This document shows, piece by piece, positions 7,926 to 15,502 of a stretch of 17,084 nucleotides of DNA. Position numbers and translations under genes: made by a program. Position 1 is the stretch's first letter. Every line of letters begins with the position of its first letter. The DNA comes from Muribaculaceae bacterium (GTDB lineage: Bacteria; Bacteroidota; Bacteroidia; Bacteroidales; Muribaculaceae): contig VSPO01000071.1 in the NCBI GenBank assembly GCA_009775375.1, positions 1 to 17,084 on the forward strand, in the 5' to 3' direction. Under the pieces are notes generated by a model. It made no database searches. It saw only the letters and a list, made by a program, of their open reading frames with translations, and was not told where the DNA came from.

Positions 7926-8459
7926 TCAGATTAGCTGGAGCAGATGGAGCTCGTCGCGGATCTCCATACCGGAAAGCGTGCGGCGGCGCGATATTATCCT
8001 GGCAAACTCGTCGATGGCCGGATGAAGCATGGGGTTGCGGAATAGCCGCCTCGAACGTGTCAGGGCGTTGTTGTAGAGGTTTTCTATCTCATCATCCTCA
8101 AGGGCGCACGTGTCGCGTCCCTCGCGCTCCACCTCCGAATAAATCTCCTTCAGCAGCGACTCCGGAGCCTCCTCCTTCATGCGCACGATCGAACGGGCAA
8201 GCACGTTGGAGACCACCATCGAGGTCGTGATATGAAAATTCTGCACGAGATTGTCCCAAACGGCCTTGGGAGATATCGTCGGCGAACCCGGGAAATAATA
8301 CTCATGGGAGAATTCCACCATAGGACCCTCCGAATCAAGGCTGACCTCTGCCACGCGGTCGATTGCCCTAAGGCTGGCCAGGGAGATGACCATGCCCGCC
8401 AGTCCGTAGGCTCTGTCATCCTCGTTTAGATATTTCAATGTGAGTGTCTGTTGGCTCAT
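7926..8459 (-). CDS. Conserved-looking protein of unknown function (177 aa)
   Basis: I do not recognise a named family. The 177-residue product has no signal peptide and no membrane segment. Its N-terminal half looks alpha/beta (MSQQTLTLKYLNEDDRAYGL, then ISLASLRAIDRVAEVSLD and EFSHEYYFPGSP). The C-terminal half is strongly helical and charged (EEAPESLLKEIYSEVEREGR, EDDEIENLYNNALTRSRRLF). A cytoplasmic location is therefore likely. It is the last gene of the minus-strand run, 105 bases after the beta-barrel gene, with a hairpin (8497-8525) in the gap, so it may be transcribed separately. Codon use and GC content resemble its neighbours, supporting a real gene. The start is ATG 8459; no Bacteroidota -7 box is visible upstream. 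Confidence 0.8.
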   Translation of the reverse strand: MSQQTLTLKYLNEDDRAYGLAGMVISLASLRAIDRVAEVSLDSEGPMVEFSHEYYFPGSPTISPKAVWDNLVQNFHITTSMVVSNVLARSIVRMKEEAPESLLKEIYSEVEREGRDTCALEDDEIENLYNNALTRSRRLFRNPMLHPAIDEFARIISRRRTLSGMEIRDELHLLQLI

Positions 8460-8496
8460 AATCTGATATTCGGATTTCGTTATGTTTACAGGTTGC

Positions 8497-8525
8497 GACA
8501 GCCGGGCTCGTCTCGCCCGACTGTC
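8497..8525. terminator. Inverted repeat after the beta-barrel gene
   Basis: Bases 8497-8507 and 8515-8525 form an 11-bp stem with one C-A mismatch and a 7-base loop. It lies between the beta-barrel gene and the 177-residue gene on the minus strand. There is no T-tract in the minus direction, so it is a weak terminator or processing site at best. Confidence 0.35.
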
Positions 8526-8564
8526 CTTATTATAATATCAACGAAGAAACGGCGGCTTTAGTTG

Positions 8565-10475
8565 TCAGAAAAGCCATTTAAGACCCGCGAGTGCCACAAT
8601 GCCCTGCGTAGGCATCATCGGAAGTGCCTCCTGATGGCGGTTGAGGATATTGTCGGCCTGCAGCCATACGGAGAACGAGGGGGTGAAGCTCCAGGATGCG
8701 GAGAGGGAGAGCATCGACAGGTCGGGTAGGGAGAGCGAATGAAGGGAGGTGTTGCCCTTTCCGTCGATTATGACTCCGTCCGAACCCAAGGGAGCAAGCG
8801 AACGCGTGTAGATGTTCCTGCCCCCCCTGAAGTCGAATCCGATGTTTACGCGCAGAGGGTCTATCGGCTTGAAGGAGGTCTTTATGGCCGCCGTGACCTT
8901 GGCACGGTCGTAGCCGTTGAAATAGCCCTTCTTCCCGTCCTGCGGCTGATACGTCGCCTCTCCCGATATGGAGAAGGTCTCCCCGTGCTCATATTTCAGG
9001 CGAGCTCCGAAAGAGAGGCCGTGGATGTCGAGTCCTTCTGAATCAAGGGAATAAAGCATGTCGGAATTGGCCGGCATTTCAGGCGTGATGCCTTCCAAGG
9101 CAGCGCCGCCGCAGTTAAGCCATGTCTGGTACCATCCGCCGAGCGGAACGTTTTTCGAAGAGCGGAACCTCGCCTCCAATCCCATCGAGAATCCGGAGAA
9201 CGGACCGAGGTTTACCCCGAAAGCAGCGTCTATGGGAGTATAAGTCGGGCGTGTGCTGACGGTCGCCGGCATAGAATAGTAATCGAGCTCGTGGAGATGA
9301 GCAAGCGTATTGAGGGTTGTGCCTCCGAGCACGTTCAGATAAAGCCCCACCTGCCCCGTCTGGATGGCAAACTTCACGTCGGGGGCCACATGCAGGAAGG
9401 AATACCGGTTGCCTTCCGGCCCGGCATTGAAGGCCAGGTCGAGGTCGGCTCCGAGACGCACGTCGAGCAGGCCGCGTGTGAAGCGATAGTAAGGCGTCAG
9501 AGAGAGCAAGGCATAGTTGCCGGTGGCGGGATTGAACCCCGCGTCGGGAGAGGCCTGGGGATTGCCCGACTCCACCTCCTTTTCGCCCGAAAGAAACACC
9601 ATGTCGAGGTCTGCGTCGATTCCTATGGAACTTCCCCCGTCCCAGGGCATGCGCAAGCCTCCGGCAAGGCCGATATTAGTCTCCCGCTGTCCTTTGAGGG
9701 TGGCGGCATCCGCATAAGAGGGGATCGGGAGCGAGCGATAGCCGAAATGGCGGACGCGGGCCGTGGCATGATACGACAGCGACGGGGTCGGCTTTAGGAG
9801 CGACCTCCAGTCGAGACGTATGGCCAGGTCGTTGATGGTCTGGGTCGGAGCGTCTACACTTCCGGGCTCAAGGTATTGGTCTGTAAGCGACAGACGGTTG
9901 GTGCCCATATACCCGTAGTAGTTGAAATAGCCGGCATGATAATCCAGAGAGGCGTCAAGGCGGCCGTAGCCTTTGACCACGTGGGAGGCGTAGAGGCCGA
10001 ATGCCCCGTCATATCGCTCCTGCTTCACGTCTTCGGTGGGCTCGGAGACTTCCGGCTTCCAAAGCGAAGTGGAATTAAACTGCAGGCGTGCGCCTATGAG
10101 GGTCGTGGAATTATCCACGAATCGGTAGCCCGCGCTGAGGTCGGTGTTCAGCCAGGAGCCTGCGCCGAGTTCGAGATAACCCGGATTCAGGCTGATTTCG
10201 CGGGTGGAGCGCCATCCCGTGGCGGGCATGGTCAGCAGCGATGGTCTGAAAGAGGTTGCCACCCCTCCTTGTTCATAGCCGATCGGCCTCGACTGGAGCG
10301 ACTGCCTGAAGGCTTTCGGAAAGGTGTTTACCCGGTCTATCCGGATAATCTCCGGGACGTATTTTCCCTCCACGTTGATGGATTCGTGGAGCTGCGCGGC
10401 TGCGGGGGCTGAGACCGAAGCGGCCAGAAGCAACGCCGCCGCGCTTGGCAATATTTTAGATGATGATTTAGTCAT
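8565..10475 (-). CDS. Outer-membrane beta-barrel protein (TonB-dependent-receptor-like, no clear plug)
   Basis: A 636-residue outer-membrane protein. Residues 1-28 are a signal peptide (MTKSSSK, then an Ala/Leu-rich core ending APAAAQ). A short periplasmic segment follows (SINVEGKYVPEIIRIDRVNT). Beyond about residue 60 the sequence alternates polar and hydrophobic residues with many aromatics, typical of barrel strands (YRFVDNSTTLIGARLQF, YRFTRGLLDVRLGADLDLAF). It ends in LAGLKWLF with a terminal Phe. There is no carboxypeptidase-regulatory domain and no obvious plug, and it is shorter than normal TonB receptors, so automated naming as a TonB-dependent receptor would be loose. It starts 54 bases after the TPR gene, so the two probably form one operon; they may act together in envelope assembly or transport (inference). 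Confidence 0.82.
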   Translation of the reverse strand: MTKSSSKILPSAAALLLAASVSAPAAAQLHESINVEGKYVPEIIRIDRVNTFPKAFRQSLQSRPIGYEQGGVATSFRPSLLTMPATGWRSTREISLNPGYLELGAGSWLNTDLSAGYRFVDNSTTLIGARLQFNSTSLWKPEVSEPTEDVKQERYDGAFGLYASHVVKGYGRLDASLDYHAGYFNYYGYMGTNRLSLTDQYLEPGSVDAPTQTINDLAIRLDWRSLLKPTPSLSYHATARVRHFGYRSLPIPSYADAATLKGQRETNIGLAGGLRMPWDGGSSIGIDADLDMVFLSGEKEVESGNPQASPDAGFNPATGNYALLSLTPYYRFTRGLLDVRLGADLDLAFNAGPEGNRYSFLHVAPDVKFAIQTGQVGLYLNVLGGTTLNTLAHLHELDYYSMPATVSTRPTYTPIDAAFGVNLGPFSGFSMGLEARFRSSKNVPLGGWYQTWLNCGGAALEGITPEMPANSDMLYSLDSEGLDIHGLSFGARLKYEHGETFSISGEATYQPQDGKKGYFNGYDRAKVTAAIKTSFKPIDPLRVNIGFDFRGGRNIYTRSLAPLGSDGVIIDGKGNTSLHSLSLPDLSMLSLSASWSFTPSFSVWLQADNILNRHQEALPMMPTQGIVALAGLKWLF

Positions 10476-10529
10476 TGCGTGTCTGTGGATGAAGGATTAA
10501 GGGCGTGATTCCGTTGCGTCCCCACGGAT

Positions 10530-13500
10530 TTATTTCCATTTCTCAAGACGGGAAGAGATCATGTCGTGGATGTCGAGCTCCTTTCCGGGATAATTGTCGC
10601 GGAGGCTCTTCAGGTATTCCACGGCGAGATAGTCCTTCCCCCGTTTGTGGCACACGTCGGCAAGAGCGATGAACCCGCGGGCGAGCCAATATTCGTGGGG
10701 GCTGCCCTCGTCGGTGAAGGCCGTCAGCACCTTGTCGGCTCCGTTGACGTCTCCGTTGTTGAGAAGATGCTGGCCGAGCACTACGGCGGCTTTGGCCCCG
10801 CTCAGGCTTTTGGGATTCGACGCGAGCCTGCGCAAGGTCTCCACGGCCTCTTTTGCATCTCCATTGTTAAGGCGGGAATAAGCCTCATAGTATTCCGCCT
10901 CCTCCACCTGGTCGGCGGAAAGGCCTCCGCTCTCCTTCACGAGGGCGGCATATCTCATGCGTTCGTTGTCGTCGTCAGTGTTGCGCATTATCCCGGCGTA
11001 TGCGTCTGCCGCATAGTCGGCTCCCCCTTTCTCTTCAAGCAAACGATACGTCAGCGCCGCCTCTTTCCTTGAGGGGGCTCCGGCCTCCTCAAGCATCTGT
11101 GCCTTCATCAGCAGAGCCTCCGGCACCTGCGGAGCGTCGCCCCTCCTCTCAAGCAATGCATCCAGCATAGTGAGCGCTTCCTCATGGTTGCCATTCTCCA
11201 TCTTGCCCGTGGCGATGTCGAGCAAAGCCTGGGCAAGATACCTTCCGTTGGGATAATCCTCCACGTATTTCTCAAGCAGGGCCGTGTCGGTCACGTCGTC
11301 GGCGAATACGGTCTCTGCCCCCTCGAAGGCAAGCTTCTCGATTTCGGAGGCGTCTATCTGGGGAGCCTCGGGGACGGTCCTCAAAAACTCCGCATACTCC
11401 TGCAGGCCGCCATGGGAAGAATAATATCGGCGGAGGTCGTCGTTGGCAAGCGATGCCTCCTCGCTTGTGGGCCATTTCGAGATTACCTCGCGGTAGGCTC
11501 CGAGCGCGTTGTCGTAGTCTTTTGTCTGCATGTAGGCAATGGCGAGATTCAGCATCCCTTTCCGGGCCTGCGCCGTCTGTTTATGAGAGGAGCGAAGCTG
11601 CTCAAACGATTTCACGGCTTCTTCGGTCTGGCCGAGTCCGGCATAGGTCTGCCCCTTCTCCAGAAGGGCGTTGGGGAGCCACTTTGAGCCGGGGAACAGA
11701 GAGGGGAGAGAATTTAGCTCCGCTATTTTTGTCTTTATGTCTCCTCCGAGGCCATACATGACGGCCCTGCGGAACATGGCATAGTCTGAGTCTGCCGCAC
11801 CGTTTTCGATGGCCGTAGTATAGTTTTTCAGGGCCAGACGATAGTCGCCGGCATAATATTGCGCGTCGGCCATCCTTATCAACGCGTCGTCATATTGCCG
11901 GCGCGGCAACAGCGGGTCAGATTTCAGTGCGTTGGCGAAACTCGCGGCCGCAGCCGAATACTTGTCCTGCATCAATTGGGCGTAGGCAAGATTATATTTT
12001 GCCAGGGTGCTGTTTTCTCCACGGCGGTCGGCACGAAGATACGCCTGGTAGGCCTTTTCAGCACCGGCATATTTCCCGAGGGCGTAATCGGCGTCGCCAA
12101 GCCATAGGTTGGCCTGGGCCGTGAGGCTTGGCTCGCAGCGGAGCGAGACGGCCTCTGAAAGATAGTCGCGTGCATCGGCCGGACGGTTGTTGGCCATCGC
12201 CTCCATGCCGAGTTCGTAGAGGATTTTCTGTTTGGCGGTCAAGACCGCTTTTGAGGGATTGGGTATTTTGTTGACGCTCTCCAATGCCCCGGCGTAGTTC
12301 TTTTCGTTGAAATACGCAGTGGCAAGATATTCCCTCACCCCCGGTGCATACTTAGACCCGGGAAACTGACGGAGAAAACCGTTGAGCACCGGTATGGAGG
12401 AACTGAACGGGATATTTCCTCCGTGGGTGCGTGCGGCGATATAATTGAAGAGCGCGGCCTCCGTCACCTTGGGGTCGAAATTCATTTTCGAGGCCTTCTC
12501 AAAGGAGATGGCGGCTGCATTGTTGTCGCCCTGCTCTACGGCGATTTGGCCGAGATAGAGGTAGGCGCTTTGTGAGAGGTCGTTGTTGAGGTCGATCAGA
12601 GATGAGAACTTTCTCTGGGCCTTGTCGTATTCCCCTTCGCTGTAGTCGATGACGCCGAGAGCATAGACAGCGTCGGAAGAGGGGCTCGTCTCCTTGTGGG
12701 CCACGTAGGAATCCAGAAAGCGTTTTGCCTCCTGATAATCGTCGAGCTTGAAATAGCTCATTCCGACGATTCTCTCCGTCTCAGGGAGAAGGTCGCCGTG
12801 ACGCTCCTCTTTCAGCAGTGACTTTCCGGATTTGATGACTTTCTCATATTCTCCGAAGGCATAGTCGATCTGGGCCATGTAGTAGAGAGGCTCCATCCCC
12901 TGGCCGTCGCGGCCGTTGATTTCGTCGGCCACGGAGCTGAAACCGCGATAGGCCTCCTCATAGTTGCCGTTGGCGTAGTCGATGTAGGCCAGATAATAAT
13001 CTGCCGGAGTGCTGAATCCCCGTGTGTCGCGCAATTCCCGGAATATTGGTTCAGCCTCGTCGTAAAGGCCGGTCTTCACCATCGAAAGGGCCTTGCGATA
13101 GTCGTAGAGCGGACGGTCGGCGGGGTTTATGCGGGCGTAGTCGATGTCGTTGTATGCAGCGAGTGCATTGTCGAAATGATGGGAAAAGAAGAAATAGTCG
13201 GCGGCCGCGAGGCGTGCGGGAAGAGCCTGGGGGGAGGCGGGATATGCCTCCGCGAATTCCCTGAGCAGGTCTACGCAGTCGGAATCCCCTCTTTGGTACA
13301 TCGCCAGGGCCAGCAGGTAGGCGCAATCCTCGCGCTCCGAGGGCTGGAGGGCGATGTTCTGAGTGTCGAGATGCTTGAGCTGGTCGATGACTCCGGCATA
13401 GTTGCCGCCGGTCAGCATTATTTTCGCCCTCTCAAGGTAGCCTGCCGCAAGCGGGCTGAGCCTGTCCTGGCGGGAGAGGGTGGAGGCGGAGGCACACAAC

Positions 13501-13568
13501 ACACCGGCCGATAGAGCCAGGGCATAAAGTCGGCGCAACATCCGCGAGTGTTGGTTAATATGTTTCAT
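10530..13568 (-). CDS. Large secreted tetratricopeptide-repeat protein
   Basis: A 1012-residue protein with a signal peptide (residues about 10-29, RRLYALALSAGVLCASAS) and TPR helices along almost its full length. Clear units include YDEAEPIFRELRD, YDKAQRKFSSLIDLN, AEKAYQAYLRADRR, YRLALKNYTTAIENG and YDNALGAYREVISKWPTSEE. No enzyme motif is visible, so it is a scaffold for protein-protein contacts, periplasmic or outer-membrane associated. Several units resemble the BamD/YbgF kind of TPR (gap-containing, ending KWP or FPGSK), which suggests envelope work; this is inference. ATG 13568 is taken as the start; a second Met at residue 10 would give a more compact signal peptide. It lies 57 bases after the GT9 gene and 54 bases before the beta-barrel gene, all on one strand, so co-transcription is likely. 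Confidence 0.88.
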   Translation of the reverse strand: MKHINQHSRMLRRLYALALSAGVLCASASTLSRQDRLSPLAAGYLERAKIMLTGGNYAGVIDQLKHLDTQNIALQPSEREDCAYLLALAMYQRGDSDCVDLLREFAEAYPASPQALPARLAAADYFFFSHHFDNALAAYNDIDYARINPADRPLYDYRKALSMVKTGLYDEAEPIFRELRDTRGFSTPADYYLAYIDYANGNYEEAYRGFSSVADEINGRDGQGMEPLYYMAQIDYAFGEYEKVIKSGKSLLKEERHGDLLPETERIVGMSYFKLDDYQEAKRFLDSYVAHKETSPSSDAVYALGVIDYSEGEYDKAQRKFSSLIDLNNDLSQSAYLYLGQIAVEQGDNNAAAISFEKASKMNFDPKVTEAALFNYIAARTHGGNIPFSSSIPVLNGFLRQFPGSKYAPGVREYLATAYFNEKNYAGALESVNKIPNPSKAVLTAKQKILYELGMEAMANNRPADARDYLSEAVSLRCEPSLTAQANLWLGDADYALGKYAGAEKAYQAYLRADRRGENSTLAKYNLAYAQLMQDKYSAAAASFANALKSDPLLPRRQYDDALIRMADAQYYAGDYRLALKNYTTAIENGAADSDYAMFRRAVMYGLGGDIKTKIAELNSLPSLFPGSKWLPNALLEKGQTYAGLGQTEEAVKSFEQLRSSHKQTAQARKGMLNLAIAYMQTKDYDNALGAYREVISKWPTSEEASLANDDLRRYYSSHGGLQEYAEFLRTVPEAPQIDASEIEKLAFEGAETVFADDVTDTALLEKYVEDYPNGRYLAQALLDIATGKMENGNHEEALTMLDALLERRGDAPQVPEALLMKAQMLEEAGAPSRKEAALTYRLLEEKGGADYAADAYAGIMRNTDDDNERMRYAALVKESGGLSADQVEEAEYYEAYSRLNNGDAKEAVETLRRLASNPKSLSGAKAAVVLGQHLLNNGDVNGADKVLTAFTDEGSPHEYWLARGFIALADVCHKRGKDYLAVEYLKSLRDNYPGKELDIHDMISSRLEKWK

Positions 13569-13625
13569 TTTTCAATTGTCTGTCTTGTTGTGGGCATGTT
13601 GGAATGCAGCCATACCCCGATTTCC

Positions 13626-14684
13626 TTATTTCGTGGTTTTGGAGTCGATTTTCGCTATCACGAGTTGTGGGGATATGCCGTTGAGGCAATGATAGTCCCC
13701 ACGGTGGCAAGGCCTGTTGCCGTAGATTGAACACGGGCGGCACACCATGTCGAGCTGCACGGCGTCTTCCGGCCTTTGGCGGAAGCCGTAGAACCCGGTG
13801 TAGGGATGGGTCGCACCCCAGATGCTGACCGTGCGCAGGCCGACGAGGGAGGCAAGGTGCATATTGGCGGAATCCATGGCGAGCATCGTGTCGCAGTGGC
13901 TCATGAGGCTGAGTTCTCCGGCCATGCCGATAGCTTTTTCAGCCATTGAGACCACGTTGCTCCTCCCCTCCGCCAGACGGCTGATCTCCGCTTTCTCTTT
14001 CTCTCCGGCTCCGAAGATGAAGATTTTGGTGTCGGGGAGCGAGGCATAATGGTCCACGACCTCCTTCATCAGGGATAGGGGATATATTTTCCCGGCATGG
14101 GCGGCGAAGGGGGCGATGGCAAGCCATCTCTCCCCGGGATTTTTGGGAGCCGAAGCCTTTGAGAAAAGAGAAGGGTTGCCTTTCCCGGATGGGAAAAGAT
14201 GGCGGAATGAATCCGATACGTCGATATGCAGCCTGTCGAACGCCTCGCGGTATTTTTCAGGCATCGGCCTAAGAGGAATCATCGACTTCTCTTTCCGTCG
14301 GGTCAGTGCTTTTCTCTCCTTTCTCCCCTTGCGCACGTGAGACGTATTCAGTCCGCGCAGGGCCGCCCAAAAGCGGATAAGCTTCGTGCGCAATACGTCG
14401 TGGAGGTCCACGACGGTGTCTATCCCGTAGCCGTCGATCATCTCGTCGAGGAGCTTGCGCATTCCCAATGCCCCGGGATAACCGGCAAAGTCAACGGCGA
14501 CGACCTCCAGATTCGGGGGAGGATCGAGAAAAAGGCTTGCGGGGAGCTTGCGGGTCAGCATGACGAATCTGACCGCCGGATTCTCTGCGCATGCGCCATA
14601 GACCACCGGAATGGTCATGGCTACGTCGCCGAGGGCGGAAAACCGCGTGATAAGCACGTTTTTCGGCTCAGTCTTTCTTGCCAT
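13626..14684 (-). CDS. Glycosyltransferase family 9 protein (heptosyltransferase-like)
   Basis: A 352-residue cytoplasmic GT-B enzyme of family GT9, which adds heptose or related sugars from nucleotide donors to LPS core or surface glycans. Seen: the N-terminal ILITRFSALGDVAMTIPVV-like start (residues 10-27), the acceptor/donor-domain joint LAIAPFAAHAGKIYPL (188-203), and the C-terminal donor-site motif MDSANMHLASLVGLRTVSIW (270-289) followed by GATHPYTG. A cysteine-rich tail (CRPCSIYGNRPCHRGDYHCL, 315-334) is common in Bacteroidota members. Length is normal. ATG 14684 overlaps the end of the DUF4254 gene by 17 bases, so the two are translationally coupled. The exact sugar and acceptor cannot be read from sequence, so no gene symbol is given. 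Confidence 0.9.
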   Translation of the reverse strand: MARKTEPKNVLITRFSALGDVAMTIPVVYGACAENPAVRFVMLTRKLPASLFLDPPPNLEVVAVDFAGYPGALGMRKLLDEMIDGYGIDTVVDLHDVLRTKLIRFWAALRGLNTSHVRKGRKERKALTRRKEKSMIPLRPMPEKYREAFDRLHIDVSDSFRHLFPSGKGNPSLFSKASAPKNPGERWLAIAPFAAHAGKIYPLSLMKEVVDHYASLPDTKIFIFGAGEKEKAEISRLAEGRSNVVSMAEKAIGMAGELSLMSHCDTMLAMDSANMHLASLVGLRTVSIWGATHPYTGFYGFRQRPEDAVQLDMVCRPCSIYGNRPCHRGDYHCLNGISPQLVIAKIDSKTTK

Positions 14685-15276
14685 AAAGCACCGGATTTGT
14701 GGCCGGATCGTTATACATCTTCATCTGCCGATAGACTTTCATATATTTCCTTCCGGCGGCGATGTCGTCGAGAAGCGCGTCGATGGCGATGGTCAGGTCG
14801 GCGCGTTGTTGGAGAAGCACGGCGAGTTTGGCGGCGCATTTTTCAAGATGTTCTTTCGATGCGTCGGTTCTTTCCGTCTGTTCCCTCATGTGCCAGATCT
14901 TGAGGGCAAGGATCGAGAGGCGGTCGAGGGCCCAGGCAGGGGATTCTGTGTTGAACGTAGCGTCGGGATCGGGAACGACGGAAGAAAACTTATCGAGAAA
15001 CCATGAGTCGATCTCCTCCACCATATCTGTGCGGACCTGGTTTGAGTTGTCGATTCTGCGTTTCAGCAGCAGGGCTTCGTCAGGATTTATGGCCGGGTCG
15101 CGGATTATGTCTTCGAGATGCCATTGCACGGCATCGACCCAGTTTTTCTCATAAAGGATATGTTGAAGCGACCCCTTCTCGAAAGGATTCGGGCAAGGGA
15201 AATCAATGTCGTCGTTGCGGTGGTAGTCTGCCACGGAGGCGTCAAACACCGAGTTAGCGAGTTCGGCTGTCTTCAT
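14668..15276 (-). CDS. DUF4254 family protein
   Basis: A 202-residue, mostly helical, cytoplasmic protein of the DUF4254 family, which in Bacteroidota is commonly encoded beside a GT9 glycosyltransferase; its biochemical role is unknown. Seen: the family-like stretch NPFEKGSLQHILYEKNWVDA (30-49), LLKRRIDNSNQVRTDMVEEI (70-89), and a helical C-terminal half with SILALKIWHMREQTER. I set the start at ATG 15276 (MKTAELANSV) rather than an upstream Met ten codons earlier at 15306, because the extra residues (MGRFLISCIF) are unlike the family and come from AT-rich leader. A -7 box on this strand at 15304-15311 would place the transcript start just upstream of 15276, downstream of the longer start. 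It is the first gene of the minus-strand run. Confidence 0.85.
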   Translation of the reverse strand: MKTAELANSVFDASVADYHRNDDIDFPCPNPFEKGSLQHILYEKNWVDAVQWHLEDIIRDPAINPDEALLLKRRIDNSNQVRTDMVEEIDSWFLDKFSSVVPDPDATFNTESPAWALDRLSILALKIWHMREQTERTDASKEHLEKCAAKLAVLLQQRADLTIAIDALLDDIAAGRKYMKVYRQMKMYNDPATNPVLYGKKD

Positions 15277-15303
15277 AAAAATGCAAGAAATTAGAAATCT
15301 CCC

Positions 15304-15311
15304 CAAAATTA
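15304..15311 (-). promoter_or_regulatory. Candidate -7 box for the DUF4254-GT9 operon
   Basis: Minus-strand TAATTTTG (plus-strand CAAAATTA) matches the Bacteroidota TAnnTTTG consensus and lies 28 bases upstream of ATG 15276. No clean TTTG is found 20 bases further upstream, only T-rich sequence, so the match is partial. Confidence 0.4.
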
Positions 15312-15464
15312 ACTAAAATCTAAGAAAGGGCGATAAAAAAAAGATGAAAAATAAGCAATCGTAAAAAATAAAATTCGCTCTAAGTCTGCAAAATTGATTT
15401 TTATGGGGCTCGCCGGAAGTTTGACACTTAACCCTACGGCCCCGAAATTTTAAGGAACGCGCTC

Positions 15465-15495
15465 TTGTGGATGTCTGCATTTTGTAGTAATTTTG
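15465..15495 (+). promoter_or_regulatory. Bacteroidota-type promoter for the DUF1016 nuclease gene
   Basis: TTG (15465-15467), 20 bases, TAATTTTG (15488-15495), a perfect -7 consensus with the same spacing as the flippase promoter. The implied start point, about 15500-15503, is almost on top of the first ATG at 15503. Confidence 0.7.
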
Positions 15496-15502
15496 CATTA
15501 CT

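Noticed and set aside
7841..8230. 129-codon plus-strand frame after the response regulator
   Set aside because: It runs through the terminator hairpin and antisense to the 177-residue gene; its composition is that of a shadow frame.
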